From Pseudonocardia hydrocarbonoxydans (lineage in GTDB: Bacteria > Actinomycetota > Actinomycetes > Mycobacteriales > Pseudonocardiaceae): a stretch of 64,000 nt of DNA. Position numbers and translations under genes: made by a program. The notes under the pieces are model-generated. The model was given only the letters and a program-made list of their open reading frames with translations, was not told where the DNA came from and made no database searches. The stretch spans positions 186,001-250,000 of the forward strand of contig NZ_BJNG01000003.1 of the NCBI RefSeq assembly GCF_006539565.1, in the 5' to 3' direction. Positions within the stretch are counted from its first letter, which is position 1. Every line of letters starts with the position of its first letter. This document shows positions 9,701 to 19,367 of the stretch, in pieces.

Positions 9701-10461
9701 TGGGACTGCTGGACGGGACGGTGCTGCTGGTCAGCGGCGGCACGCAGGGGGTCGGGGCCGCCGTGGCCCGCGCCGCCGTGCGGGAGGGCGCGCAGGTGAC
9801 GATCAGCGGCCGCCGCGTCGACGCCGGGGAGAAGGCGGCGGCCGACGCCGGCGCCCGGTTCGTGGCCGCCGACGTGGCCGACCCGGCACAGGCGCTCGCC
9901 TCCGTCGCGGCGGTGGTCACCGCGCACGGCCGGATCGACGCGCTGGTCAACGCGGCGGGGCTCACCGACCGCGGCACGCTGCTCGACACCACCCCGGAGC
10001 TGTTCGACCGGCACGTCGCGGTCAACCTGCGGGGGCCGTTCTTCACGATGCAGGCCGCCGTCGCCGACATGGTGGGCCGGGGCGCGCCCGGGTCGGTCGT
10101 CAACGTCATCTCGTCCTCCGAGCTGGGCGGGCAGCCCTACCTGGCCCCCTACGTCGCCGCCAAGGCGGGGCTCGCGGGGCTCACCCGCAACGCCGCCCAC
10201 GCGCACCGGTTCGACCGGGTGCGGATCAACGGCCTCGACATCGGCTGGACCGACACCCCCGGCGAGGACGCCACGCAGCGCCGGTTTCACGACGCCGACG
10301 ACACCTGGCGCGCCGCGGCGGCCGCCCGGCTGCCGATGCGCAGGCTCGGGCAGGCCGACGAGATCGCCGACTTCGTGGTGTTCCTGCTGTCGCCGCGCAG
10401 CGGCGTCGTCACCGGCTCCGTCATCGACTGGGACCAGAACGTCCTGGGAGGACTGGACTGA
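9700..10461 (+). CDS. SDR-family oxidoreductase
   Basis: A 253-residue classical short-chain dehydrogenase. The cofactor motif GGTQGVGAAVA lies at residues 12-22, an NAAG-type motif near residue 85 (LVNAAGLTD), and the catalytic Ser and Tyr-x-x-x-Lys (SSSELGG; YVAAKAGL) near residues 140-158. ATG 9700 overlaps the PhyH stop (TGATG). It probably oxidises or reduces the intermediate shared with the dioxygenase and the following Gfo enzyme. NAD versus NADP preference is not obvious. Confidence 0.87.
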   Translation: MGLLDGTVLLVSGGTQGVGAAVARAAVREGAQVTISGRRVDAGEKAAADAGARFVAADVADPAQALASVAAVVTAHGRIDALVNAAGLTDRGTLLDTTPELFDRHVAVNLRGPFFTMQAAVADMVGRGAPGSVVNVISSSELGGQPYLAPYVAAKAGLAGLTRNAAHAHRFDRVRINGLDIGWTDTPGEDATQRRFHDADDTWRAAAAARLPMRRLGQADEIADFVVFLLSPRSGVVTGSVIDWDQNVLGGLD

Positions 10462-11468
10462 TGAGACTGGGATCTGGCATGAGGTTGGGACTGATCGGGC
10501 TCGGGCGCATCGGCGCCTTCCACGCCCGCACGCTGGCCGCGCTGGACGCGGTCGACTCGCTCGTCGTCACCGACGCGGTGCCCGCCGTCACGGCGGCGGT
10601 GGCCGCGGAGGTCGGCGCGGAGGCCGCCGACTCCCCGGAGAAGCTGATCGCCGCGGGCGTCGACGGCGTGCTGATCGCGGCCGCCACCGACGCCCACCCG
10701 GTGCTGCTGCGCGCCGCCGTCGCCGCCGGGCTGCCGGTGTTCTGCGAGAAGCCGCTGGCCGCCGGGCTGGCCGACGCCCGCGCCACGGCCGCGTCCGTTC
10801 GGGGCGCCCGGGTGCAGATCGGCTACCCCCGCCGTTTCGACGCCGCGTTCCTCGCGGTGCGCGGGGCCGTCGCGGCCGGGGAGCTGGGGCGCGTGCACAC
10901 CGTCCGGTCCACCACGCTCGACCCGGCGCCGCCGCCGCGCGCCTACCTCGCCGGGTCCGGCGGGCTGTTCCGGGACTGCACCGTGCACGACCTCGACGCC
11001 GTCCGCTGGGTCACCGGGCAGGAGATCGTCGAGGTCTACGCCACCGGCTCCGACCGCGGCGACCCGATGTTCGGCGAGCTGGGTGACGTCGACGCCGCGG
11101 CGCTCGTCCTGACGATGGCCGACGGGTCGCTCGGGCTGGTCTCGAACAGCCGCTACAACGGCCGCGGCTACGACGTGCGCCTGGAGGTGCACGGCGCGGC
11201 CGACAGCGCCGCCGCCGGGCTCGACGACGGCCTGCCGGTCCGCCCGCTGGGCCCCGGGGCACTCACCGTCGCCGGGCCGGCGCACACGTTCTTCATGGAC
11301 CGCCTCGCGTCGGCGTTCCGGGCCGAGCTGGCCGCGTTCACCGAGGTGGTGGCCGGGACCCGGGAGTCGCCCTGCACCGTCGACGACGCGCTGGCCGTGG
11401 CCGTCGCGGCGGAGGCGGCCACGATCTCGCTGCGGGAGCACCGCCCGGTGCGGACCGACGAGGTGTGA
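10461..11468 (+). CDS. Gfo/Idh/MocA oxidoreductase, inositol 2-dehydrogenase-like
   Basis: A 335-residue dehydrogenase starting at ATG 10461, which overlaps the SDR stop by 1 bp and is preceded by GGGAGGAC. An internal ATG at 10479 is an alternative start. The Rossmann motif GLIGLGRIGAFHA, the signature CEKPLAAGL (about residue 96) and VHDLDAVRWVTG (about residue 177) match the IolG-like enzymes at 2163-4171, making it the fourth Gfo/Idh/MocA gene in 11.5 kb. It ends the LacI-controlled string and is followed after 3 bp by the convergent acyl-CoA dehydrogenase. Confidence 0.85.
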   Translation: MRLGSGMRLGLIGLGRIGAFHARTLAALDAVDSLVVTDAVPAVTAAVAAEVGAEAADSPEKLIAAGVDGVLIAAATDAHPVLLRAAVAAGLPVFCEKPLAAGLADARATAASVRGARVQIGYPRRFDAAFLAVRGAVAAGELGRVHTVRSTTLDPAPPPRAYLAGSGGLFRDCTVHDLDAVRWVTGQEIVEVYATGSDRGDPMFGELGDVDAAALVLTMADGSLGLVSNSRYNGRGYDVRLEVHGAADSAAAGLDDGLPVRPLGPGALTVAGPAHTFFMDRLASAFRAELAAFTEVVAGTRESPCTVDDALAVAVAAEAATISLREHRPVRTDEV

Positions 11469-11471
11469 GCC

Positions 11472-12650
11472 TCAGACGAAGGCGGACTGCCCGGTGATCG
11501 CCCGGCCCACCACGAGGGTGTTGATCTGCCTGGTGCCCTCGAAGGAGTACAGCGCCTCGGCGTCGGCGAAGAACTTGCCGACGCCGTAGTCCAGCACCAC
11601 CCCGTTGCCGCCGACGACCTCGCGCGCGGCGGCGACGGTCTCCCGCATCCGTGACGTGCAGAACTCCTTGGCCAGCGCGGCGTGCTCGTCGCGGGCCTCC
11701 CCCGCCTCCTGCATCTCGGCCAGGCGCACGGCCATGCCGAGGGAGGCGGTGATGTTGCCGAGCATCCGCACGAGCAGGTCCTGCACGAGCTGGAACCCGG
11801 CGATCGGGCGGCCGAACTGCTCGCGCTCCTGCGCGTAGGCCAGCGCCAGCTCGTAGGCCGCCATCATCGTGCCGGTGGAGCCCCAGGCCACGCCGCCGCG
11901 GGTGCGGCGCAGCACCTTGTTGGTGTCGGCGAAGGAGTGCGCCTCCTGCAGGCGGTCGGCCTCGGGCACGCGGCAGCCGCTGAGCACGATGTCGGCGTTC
12001 TGCACGGTGCGCAGGGCGATCTTGTTCTCCATCTTCGTGGTGGTCATGCCGGGGTTGTCCTGCTCCACCACGAAGCCCTTGACCGAGTCGTCCGCGACGT
12101 CCCGGGCCCAGATCACGACCAGGTCGGCGAACGTGCCGTTGCCGATCCAGCGCTTCTCGCCGTCGATCACCCACTCGTCGCCCTCGCGGCGGGCGGTGGT
12201 CTCCAGGCCGCGCGCGACGTCGGACCCGCCGTGCGGCTCGGTCAGCCCGAACGCGCCGATCTTCTCCATCCGCCCCATCGCGGGCAGCCAGCGCTCGCGC
12301 TGCTCGGGCGAGCCGCACAGGTCGATGCTGCCCATCGCGAGGCCGTTGTGGATGCCGAAGAAGCTGTTCAGCGACGGGTCGGTGTGCGCGATCTCCATCG
12401 ACACGAACCCGATGAGCTGCCGGCGCGCGGCCGGGCCGTCGAGGCCGTCGTAGGGCAGGGACGCGATGTTCAGCCCCGCGAACCCGGGGATGAGGTGGTG
12501 CGGGAACTCGGCCTTCGTCCAGTGCTCCAGGGCGACGGGCGCGACCTCCTCCGCCAGGAACTCGCGCACCCGGGCGACGATCTCGCGCTCGTCGTCGGTG
12601 AGGGCGTCGGCGAAGCGGAAGAAGTCACCGGTGAGCGGTTCGGCGGTCAT
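11472..12650 (-). CDS. Acyl-CoA dehydrogenase, glutaryl-CoA dehydrogenase-like
   Basis: A 392-residue flavoprotein of normal length. FAD-binding segments FGLTEPHGGSD (about residue 140) and a WIGNGTFADLVVIWARD segment (about 180) are present, and the catalytic base is the Glu of SFEGTRQIN (about residue 370). The ending VGRAITGQSAFV closely matches glutaryl-CoA dehydrogenases, which oxidise and decarboxylate glutaryl-CoA from lysine or aromatic catabolism; other acyl-CoA substrates remain possible. ATG 12650 is used because the family N-terminus begins there. It is monocistronic and divergent from the epoxide hydrolase 85 bp away. Confidence 0.85.
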   Translation of the reverse strand: MTAEPLTGDFFRFADALTDDEREIVARVREFLAEEVAPVALEHWTKAEFPHHLIPGFAGLNIASLPYDGLDGPAARRQLIGFVSMEIAHTDPSLNSFFGIHNGLAMGSIDLCGSPEQRERWLPAMGRMEKIGAFGLTEPHGGSDVARGLETTARREGDEWVIDGEKRWIGNGTFADLVVIWARDVADDSVKGFVVEQDNPGMTTTKMENKIALRTVQNADIVLSGCRVPEADRLQEAHSFADTNKVLRRTRGGVAWGSTGTMMAAYELALAYAQEREQFGRPIAGFQLVQDLLVRMLGNITASLGMAVRLAEMQEAGEARDEHAALAKEFCTSRMRETVAAAREVVGGNGVVLDYGVGKFFADAEALYSFEGTRQINTLVVGRAITGQSAFV

Positions 12651-12735
12651 CGCATCAGGGTGGCACCGGCGGCGTCCGCGCGCCCGGCCGGATTGCGGCC
12701 AGGAAGTGGCCGCAGTGGACCCTACCGTGGTCCCC

Positions 12736-13857
12736 ATGGAGATCACGCCGTTCCGTATCGACGTTCCGCAGGCCGAGCTGGACGACCTCGCCCGGCGCCT
12801 CGACCACACCCGCTGGCCCGACGAGAAGCCCGGCACGGGCCGGACGTTCGGCGCCCCGCTCGACGACGTGCGCGCGCTGACCGGGCACTGGCGCGACGGG
12901 TACGACTGGCGGGCCCAGGAGGCGCGGCTCAACGCGTTCCCGCAGTTCACCACGGAGATCGACGGCGACACCGTGCACTTCCTGCACGTGCGCTCGGCCG
13001 AGCCCGGCGCGCTCCCGCTCGTGCTCACCCACGGCTGGCCCGGCTCGGTCGTCGAGTTCCTCGACGTCATCGGCCCGCTGACCGACCCGGTCGCCCACGG
13101 CGGCGACGCGGCCGACGCCTTCCACGTCGTGGTGCCGACCATCCCAGGCTTCGGGTTCGGCGGACCCGTCTCCGGGCGCACCGCGGAGTCCGTCGCGCCG
13201 CTGTGGGCCGAGCTGATGCGCCGGCTCGGCCACGACCGCTACGCCGCGCACGGCGGCGACTTCGGCGCGGTGATCTCCCGCGAGCTCGGGGTCGTCGACC
13301 CGCAGCACTGCGCGGCCCTGCACCTCACGCAGATCATGTCGGCGACGGTGACCGCCGAGACCGCCGACATGTCCGACCCGACCGAGCGCCGTGCGGTCGA
13401 GCAGGGGTACCGCTACACCTACGAGCTCGGCGGCTACGCGCAGATCCAGGGCACCCGCCCGCAGACGCTCGCGTTCGGGCTGTCCGACTCCCCCGTCGGC
13501 CTGCTCGCCTGGATCGCCGACGCGTTCCTCGAGTGGAGCGCCCCCGACGCGGTCCTCGACCGCGACCTGCTGCTCACCAACGTGATGATCTACTGGCTCA
13601 ACGGCACCGCGGCGTCGGCAGCACGCTACTACCGGGAGGGCGCCGCGAGCTGGGGATCCTCCGACACCCCGTCGACGGTGCCCACGGCCGTCGCGGTGCT
13701 CCCCCACGACATCGGCTCCCCGGTCCGCCGGATCGCCGAGCGGACCACCACGATCACCCGCTGGACCGAGCTGGCCGACGGCGGGCACTTCGGGGCGCTG
13801 GAGCAGCCCGCCGCGATCGTCGACGACCTGCGCGCGGCACTGCGCCCGCACCGGTGA
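12736..13857 (+). CDS. Epoxide hydrolase family alpha/beta hydrolase
   Basis: A 373-residue protein with the epoxide-hydrolase N-terminal domain ([21 protein letters not shown], residues 2-22, and the TRWPDE motif) followed by an alpha/beta hydrolase core. The oxyanion region is [10 protein letters not shown] (about residue 98), the nucleophile is the Asp of [13 protein letters not shown] (about residue 176), and the base His sits in [11 protein letters not shown] (about residue 350). It opens an epoxide to a diol through an alkyl-enzyme intermediate. The segment [17 protein letters not shown] is typical of the lid. ATG 12736 starts at the domain boundary. Substrate unknown. Confidence 0.87.
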   Translation: MEITPFRIDVPQAELDDLARRLDHTRWPDEKPGTGRTFGAPLDDVRALTGHWRDGYDWRAQEARLNAFPQFTTEIDGDTVHFLHVRSAEPGALPLVLTHGWPGSVVEFLDVIGPLTDPVAHGGDAADAFHVVVPTIPGFGFGGPVSGRTAESVAPLWAELMRRLGHDRYAAHGGDFGAVISRELGVVDPQHCAALHLTQIMSATVTAETADMSDPTERRAVEQGYRYTYELGGYAQIQGTRPQTLAFGLSDSPVGLLAWIADAFLEWSAPDAVLDRDLLLTNVMIYWLNGTAASAARYYREGAASWGSSDTPSTVPTAVAVLPHDIGSPVRRIAERTTTITRWTELADGGHFGALEQPAAIVDDLRAALRPHR

Positions 13858-13933
13858 CGCCCGCCCCGGTCGTCCGCTGGCCGGCGGCGGTGTTCGGCCG
13901 CGACGACGCGGCGGGCCTCGTAGGATCGGCCGG

Positions 13934-15757
13934 GTGAGCCTCCCCGACACCGCGCCGGCACCCCTGGACGTCCTGCGCCGGGTCTTCGGCTACGACGCGT
14001 TCCGGGGCCCGCAGCAGGAGGTGATCGAGCACGTCTGCGCCGGGGGCGACGCGCTGGTGCTCATGCCCACCGGTGGGGGCAAGTCGCTGTGCTACCAGGT
14101 CCCGGCGCTGGTCCGGCCGGGCACGGGGGTCGTGGTCTCCCCGCTGATCGCCCTCATGCAGGACCAGGTCGACGCCCTGCGGGCCCTGGGCGTGCGGGCC
14201 GGGTTCCTCAACTCCACCCAGAACCCCGACGAGCGCCGCGACACCGAGCGCGCCTACCTCGACGGCGAGCTCGACCTGCTCTACCTCGCCCCCGAGCGGC
14301 TGCGGGTGCCCTCCACCCTGTCGCTGCTCGGGCGCGGCCGGATCGCGCTGTTCGCCATCGACGAGGCGCACTGCGTCGCGCAGTGGGGCCACGACTTCCG
14401 GCCCGACTACCTCGCCCTGTCCGACCTGCACGAGCGCTGGCCCGAGGTCCCGCGCATCGCGCTGACCGCCACCGCCACCGAGGCCACCCGCGCCGAGATC
14501 GCGCAGCGGCTCGACCTGACCGGCGCCAAGCAGGTCGTCGCGAGCTTCGACCGGCCCAACATCCAGTACCGGATCGCGCCCAAGAACGAGCCCCGCAAGC
14601 AGTTGCTGGACCTGCTGCGCACCGAGCACCCCGGCGACGCCGGCATCGTCTACTGCCTGTCGCGCAAGTCGGTGGAGCAGACCGCGGAGTTCCTCGTCGG
14701 GCAGGGGATCCCGGCGCTGCCCTACCACGCGGGGCTCGACGCGGGCGTCCGCGCGCGGCACCAGTCGCGCTTCCTGCGGGAGGAGGGCGTCGTCATGTGC
14801 GCGACGATCGCGTTCGGCATGGGCATCGACAAGCCCGACGTGCGGTTCGTCGCCCACCTCGACCTGCCCAAGTCCGTGGAGGGCTACTACCAGGAGACCG
14901 GTCGCGCGGGCCGCGACGGGCTGCCGTCCACCGCGTGGCTCGCCTACGGCCTGGCCGACGTCGTGCAGCAGCGCAAGATGATCGACGAGTCCGAGGGCGA
15001 CCGGGCGCACCGGCACCGCCTCGCCCAGCACCTGGACGCGATGCTGGCGCTGTGCGAGACGGTGCAGTGCCGCCGGGTGCGGCTGCTGGACTACTTCGGG
15101 CAGGCGAGCGAGCCGTGCGGCAACTGCGACACCTGCCTGTCCCCGCCCGAGTCCTGGGACGGCACCGTGCCCGCCCAGAAGATCCTCTCCGCGGTGTGGC
15201 GGCTGAAGAAGGAGCGCAACCAGTCTTTCGGGGCCGGGCATCTGATCGACATCGTCACGGGCAAGCGCACCGCGAAGATCGAGCAGTTCGCCCACGACGA
15301 GCTCTCGGTGTTCGGGGTCGGCGCCGACCTGTCGGAGCCGGAGTGGCGCGCGGTCGTCCGGCAGCTGCTCGCCCAAGGGCTGCTCGCCGTCCAGGGCGCG
15401 TACCAGACCTTCGCCCTCACCGACGCCAGCGCGGAGGTGCTGCGCGGCGACCGCGAGGTGCCGATGCGGCGCGACCCGGTGAAGGCCACCCGCACCCGGT
15501 CCCGGTCCCCCCGCGGCGACGCCCCCGCCCTCGCCCCGGAGCTGGCCCCGGTCTTCGAGCGGCTGCGGGCCTGGCGGGGGGCCACGGCCAAGGAGCAGGG
15601 CGTGCCCGCGTACGTGATCTTCCACAACGCGGTGCTGGAGGAGATCGCCACCCGCCGCCCCGACTCCCTGGCCGCGCTGGGCGCGATCAGCGGGATCGGG
15701 GAGAACAAGCTGGCCAAGTACGGCCAGGGCGTCCTCGACGCGCTCGCCGACGCCTGA
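13934..15757 (+). CDS. recQ: ATP-dependent DNA helicase RecQ
   Basis: A 607-residue 3'-5' DNA helicase of almost the same length as E. coli RecQ. Motif I PTGGGKS is at residues 45-51, DEAH ([14 protein letters not shown]) at 143-146 with the RecQ-specific aromatic-rich loop after it, and helicase motif [11 protein letters not shown] near residue 320. The RQC zinc site is visible as C-x5-C (CETVQC) followed by CGNCDTC about residue 400. A winged helix follows, and a C-terminal HRDC domain occupies about residues 525-605. GTG 13934 is the start. It acts in recombination and stalled-fork repair. Confidence 0.95.
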   Translation: MSLPDTAPAPLDVLRRVFGYDAFRGPQQEVIEHVCAGGDALVLMPTGGGKSLCYQVPALVRPGTGVVVSPLIALMQDQVDALRALGVRAGFLNSTQNPDERRDTERAYLDGELDLLYLAPERLRVPSTLSLLGRGRIALFAIDEAHCVAQWGHDFRPDYLALSDLHERWPEVPRIALTATATEATRAEIAQRLDLTGAKQVVASFDRPNIQYRIAPKNEPRKQLLDLLRTEHPGDAGIVYCLSRKSVEQTAEFLVGQGIPALPYHAGLDAGVRARHQSRFLREEGVVMCATIAFGMGIDKPDVRFVAHLDLPKSVEGYYQETGRAGRDGLPSTAWLAYGLADVVQQRKMIDESEGDRAHRHRLAQHLDAMLALCETVQCRRVRLLDYFGQASEPCGNCDTCLSPPESWDGTVPAQKILSAVWRLKKERNQSFGAGHLIDIVTGKRTAKIEQFAHDELSVFGVGADLSEPEWRAVVRQLLAQGLLAVQGAYQTFALTDASAEVLRGDREVPMRRDPVKATRTRSRSPRGDAPALAPELAPVFERLRAWRGATAKEQGVPAYVIFHNAVLEEIATRRPDSLAALGAISGIGENKLAKYGQGVLDALADA

Positions 15758-16037
15758 CCGCGGTCGCGCAGACCCGGCCCGGGACGGGCTGCACCGTGCG
15801 GCGGACGACCTCGTCGGTGCAGGTGTGCCGTGATCGGGAACATCCGCACCGCACGGCCCCCGACAGGGCGGTCACGTGCGGTTCGCGGCGATCATCGCCC
15901 GTGGTCGTGACCCTGCGCGAGTCGCGGCCGCCGGGGGTGACGGCGCCCGCCTCGTCGCGATCCCGTATCCGTCGCGGCGGTCCGACGCGCGGGTCGGGTT
16001 CCGGTGGGGCCGGCCGCGGGGCTGCCATGCTCGGGGC

Positions 16038-16874
16038 ATGAGGGTGGGGCGGCTGGTCGGGGTGGTGGTCGCGGCGGTGGTGCTGGCGGGGTGCGGGGGC
16101 GCGGCGGTCCCGGCCCCGGCCGCGTCGTCCGCGTCCCCGGTCTCGCCCGCGTCCCCGGTCCCGCCCGAATCCCCGACCCCGCCCGCGTCCCCGACACCGG
16201 CCCCGGCCCCGGTCGCCACCCCCGCGCCGGACCCGCCCGTCGTCGTCCTCGACCCCGGGCACAACGGCGGCAACGGCGCGAACCCGGCGGAGATCAACCG
16301 CCCGGTGCCCGACGGTCGCGGCGGCACCAAGGCCTGCAACACCACCGGCACCGAGACCGACGCCGGGTACCCCGAGCACGCCTTCACCTGGGACGTCGCG
16401 CAGCGGGTGCGGCGCGCGCTGGAGGCCGCCGGGGTGCGCGTGGTCCTCACCCGTCCCGACGACGCCGGCGTGGGCCCCTGCGTCGACGAGCGCGGCCGGG
16501 CGGGCGAGGCCGCCGACGCCGACGCGGTGGTCTCCGTCCACGCCGACGGCTCCGCCGCGGCGGACCGCGGCTTCCACGTCGCCCTGTCCGACCCGCCGCT
16601 CGCCCCCGCGCAGGGCGGAGCGGCCAGGGAGCTGGCCCTCGCCGTCCGTGACGCGATGCGCACCGCGGGCTTCCCCGACTCCGACTACATCGGGGACCAG
16701 GCCCTGTCCCCGCGCGGCGACCTCGCGGGCCTCAACCACGCCACCCGCCCGACCGTGCTCGTCGAGTGCGCCAACATGCGCAACCCGGGCGAGGCCGCGC
16801 TGGTGTCGAGCGAGGCGGACCGGCAGCGCTACGCGGAGGCGATCGCGGCCGGGATCCTCACGTTCCTGCGGTGA
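16038..16874 (+). CDS. N-acetylmuramoyl-L-alanine amidase (Amidase_3), predicted lipoprotein
   Basis: A 278-residue exported peptidoglycan amidase. The N-terminus is a lipoprotein signal ending in the lipobox LAGC (about residues 17-20), followed by a Pro/Ser/Ala-rich linker of about 45 residues that would span the outer wall layers. The catalytic zinc site is visible in DPGHNGGN (His), the Glu and His of DAGYPEHAF, and SVHADGS (His). The C-terminus has LVECANMRNPGEA, the usual catalytic-Glu segment. It cleaves the bond between MurNAc and the stem peptide. An upstream in-frame extension exists but would bury the signal peptide, so ATG 16038 is preferred. It overlaps the convergent HelD-like gene by 17 bp. 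Confidence 0.9.
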   Translation: MRVGRLVGVVVAAVVLAGCGGAAVPAPAASSASPVSPASPVPPESPTPPASPTPAPAPVATPAPDPPVVVLDPGHNGGNGANPAEINRPVPDGRGGTKACNTTGTETDAGYPEHAFTWDVAQRVRRALEAAGVRVVLTRPDDAGVGPCVDERGRAGEAADADAVVSVHADGSAAADRGFHVALSDPPLAPAQGGAARELALAVRDAMRTAGFPDSDYIGDQALSPRGDLAGLNHATRPTVLVECANMRNPGEAALVSSEADRQRYAEAIAAGILTFLR

Positions 16875-19260
16875 GCCGGTGCAGCATCGGGGGCAACGCC
16901 CGCGCGTGCACCACCGCCAGGCGCTGCGTGGCGCGGGTCAGGGCGACGTAGAGGTCGTTGGCCCCGCGCGGGGACTCGTCGAGGATCTCGGCGGGCTCCA
17001 CGAGCACCACGGCGTCGAACTCCAGCCCCTTGGCCGAGGCGACCGGCAGCACCACGACCGGCGACTCCAGGTCGACGCTCGGGTCGGCCGGGCCGTCGGG
17101 GGTGTCCGGGCCCGCCTCCGGTTCTGCCGCGCCGAGCAGGCGCAGCCGCAGGTCCCGGACCCGCGCGGCCGGGGCGAGCACGACGGTGCGCCCGTCGGGC
17201 ACCGCGCCCGACTCCTCCGCCAGCACCTTGGCCACGACGTCGTCGAGGGCGTCGCCGGCGACGGACACCGCCCGGGGTGGCACGCCGGTGCTGCGGACCG
17301 AGCGCGGCGCGGCGAGCCCCGGCTCGATGACGGCCAGCACGTCGTCGGCGACGTCGGCGATCTCCGACGGCGTGCGGTAGTTGACGGTGAGCTGCTCCAG
17401 GCGCCAGCGGTTCGCCACGTAGGGCGAGAGCACCTGCGCCCACGAGGAGGCACCGGCCAGGTCGCCGGTCTGGGCGATGTCGCCGACCAGCGTCATCGAC
17501 CGGCTCGGGCAGCGCCGCATCACCAGCCGCCACGCCATCGCCGAGAGCTCCTGCGCCTCGTCGACGATGACGTGGCCGTAGGTCCACTCCCGGTCGGCCG
17601 CGGCCCGCTCGGCGGTGGAGTCGTAGCGGCGCACGGCCTGGCGCTCGGCCAGCCGGTCGGCGTCGACGACGTCGCCCGCGCGCAGCAGCTCGTCGTCGAG
17701 GTCCTCCTCCAGGTCGAGGACGTCGAGGACGCCCTGGGCGTAGAGGACCTCCTCGCGCAGCGCCGCCGCCTCGCGGGCGGCCTGCTCGGCGCCGTCGTCG
17801 CCGAGCAGCTCGGCGGCCTCGTCGAGCAGCGGGACGTCGGCCGGGGACCAGCGCAGCCCGGGCGGCACGTCGTCGGCGGGGACGGGACGCTCCAGGCGCG
17901 CGCGGTCGGCCGCGGGCAGGCGCCGCGCCACCGAGCCCAGCCGCCGGGCGTCGGAGAACAGGTCGGTGAGCAGCTGCTCGGCCGAGAGCGTGGGCCACAG
18001 CTCGTCGAGCGCGCGGGTGAGCTCGCGGCTCTCGGTGAGCTCCTCGCGGATGTCGGCGAGGTCGCCCGCGTCGAGGAAGCGCGAGGAGTTCAGCCCCGCG
18101 CCGCCCAGCCCACGGGCGGCCTGCTGCGCGAGCAGGTTCACCGCCTCCTTGTGGAAGATCCGCTTGGCCTCGTTGTGCGGCTTGCGGGAGCGGCGGGCCC
18201 GGGTGCGCGCGGAGTTCGCGAGGTCCCGGTCGAGCCGGATCCGCTGCCCCTCCACGTCGAGCTCGACGGGACGGCGCGGCACCTGCTGGCGGTCGCGCAC
18301 GGCCGCGGCGATGACGGCGGCCATGTCGGCCCGCCCCTTCACCTCCGCGGTCTCGGCGGGCTCGGGACGGCGGGCGTCGAGGTTCGGGAACAGCTGCCCG
18401 ACGGTGCCGAGCACGACGCTGGTCTCCCCCAGCGACGGCAGCACCTGCCCGATGTAGCGCAGGAACGTCGGGTTGGGGCCGACGACGAGCACGCCGCGCC
18501 GGGCCAGGCGGTCGCGGTGGGTGTAGAGCAGGTAGGCCGCGCGGTGCAGCGCGACGGCGGTCTTCCCGGTGCCCGGCCCGCCCTGCACCACCAGCACGCC
18601 CGAGGGCTTGGACCGGATGACGGCGTCCTGCTCGGACTGGATGGTGGCGACGATGTCGCCCATCCGCCCGGTGCGCCGCGCCCCCACCGCGGCGAGCAGC
18701 GCCGCCTCGCTGGTGAGCCCCGACGAGCGGGTGCCGGCGTCGGCGGCGTCGAGGTCGAGCACCTCGTCGTCGATGGCCAGGACCTCGCGGCGGCGGGTGC
18801 GCAGGTGCCGGCGCCGGCGCATGCCCTCCGGCGACGCCGCCGTGGCGGTGTAGAAGGGCTGCGCGGCGGGCGCGCGCCAGTCCATCAGCAGCGGCTCGTA
18901 GTCGTGGTCCTCGTCGAGCAGGCCCAGCCGGCCGATGTAGCGCCGCTCCCCCGGCGAGCCGTCGGGTTCGTCGGCGGCGTCGAGGCGGCCGAACGCCAGC
19001 CCGTGCTCGGCGGCCCGCAGCGCCGCGAGCCGGTCGGTGTACATCGCGGCGGCCGCGTCGCGCTCGGTGAGCGCCTGCGGGGTGCCGACGGTCTCCTCGT
19101 GCAGGGCGTCGTGCAGCCGCTGCGCCGTCTCCGCGCGCCGGGCGTCGAGCCTGCCGTAGAGCATGGCGACGTAGCGGCGCTCGTGCTCGATGCCGTCGTC
19201 GGGGCGCTCACCCGCGTTGTCCTCGACGCCGGGCGACCCGGGGGACGTGCTGTTCGACAC
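16858..19260 (-). CDS. HelD-type RNA polymerase-associated UvrD/Rep-like ATPase
   Basis: An 800-residue SF1-like ATPase. The charged N-terminal coiled region (residues 23-95, HERRYVAMLYGRL) and the following LLMDWRAPAAQPFYTAT segment are characteristic of HelD rather than UvrD. Motif I is GGPGTGKT (227-234); motif II is VIVDEAQELS (about 560) with the downstream GDIAQTGD. HelD proteins pull RNA polymerase off nucleic acids, and actinobacterial HelR members also protect against rifamycins. GTG 19260 is chosen; the in-frame upstream region reads as non-family sequence. The gene runs divergent from the SigF-type sigma gene, and I saw no clear rifamycin-associated element upstream. Confidence 0.88.
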   Translation of the reverse strand: MSNSTSPGSPGVEDNAGERPDDGIEHERRYVAMLYGRLDARRAETAQRLHDALHEETVGTPQALTERDAAAAMYTDRLAALRAAEHGLAFGRLDAADEPDGSPGERRYIGRLGLLDEDHDYEPLLMDWRAPAAQPFYTATAASPEGMRRRRHLRTRRREVLAIDDEVLDLDAADAGTRSSGLTSEAALLAAVGARRTGRMGDIVATIQSEQDAVIRSKPSGVLVVQGGPGTGKTAVALHRAAYLLYTHRDRLARRGVLVVGPNPTFLRYIGQVLPSLGETSVVLGTVGQLFPNLDARRPEPAETAEVKGRADMAAVIAAAVRDRQQVPRRPVELDVEGQRIRLDRDLANSARTRARRSRKPHNEAKRIFHKEAVNLLAQQAARGLGGAGLNSSRFLDAGDLADIREELTESRELTRALDELWPTLSAEQLLTDLFSDARRLGSVARRLPAADRARLERPVPADDVPPGLRWSPADVPLLDEAAELLGDDGAEQAAREAAALREEVLYAQGVLDVLDLEEDLDDELLRAGDVVDADRLAERQAVRRYDSTAERAAADREWTYGHVIVDEAQELSAMAWRLVMRRCPSRSMTLVGDIAQTGDLAGASSWAQVLSPYVANRWRLEQLTVNYRTPSEIADVADDVLAVIEPGLAAPRSVRSTGVPPRAVSVAGDALDDVVAKVLAEESGAVPDGRTVVLAPAARVRDLRLRLLGAAEPEAGPDTPDGPADPSVDLESPVVVLPVASAKGLEFDAVVLVEPAEILDESPRGANDLYVALTRATQRLAVVHARALPPMLHRLTAGT

Positions 19261-19336
19261 CGGCGGATCACCTTCACGGGCTCGAGAAACGGCGACTGTC
19301 CAAGCTACCAGCGCGGCTGCGGCGACCGCCGCGGGC

Positions 19337-19362
19337 GTTTCCGCCGCCCGGCCCACGGGTAT
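19337..19362 (+). promoter_or_regulatory. SigF/SigB-type promoter of the sigma gene
   Basis: GTTT at 19337-19340, a 16-bp spacer and GGGTAT at 19357-19362 match the actinobacterial SigF/SigB consensus (GTTT, 15-17 bp, GGGTA). The expected transcription start, about 6-7 bp after the -10 box, falls at or next to the GTG at 19368. The sigma gene would therefore be autoregulated and its mRNA leaderless. Confidence 0.7.
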
Positions 19363-19367
19363 GCCGT

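Noticed and set aside
15876..16037. In-frame upstream extension of the amidase.
   Set aside because: It would place 54 residues ahead of a clear lipoprotein signal with lipobox LAGC; ATG 16038 is the consistent start.
15758..16037. Gap between recQ and the amidase gene, inspected for small genes, RNA or operators.
   Set aside because: No convincing frame, hairpin or promoter pair could be supported in these 280 bases.
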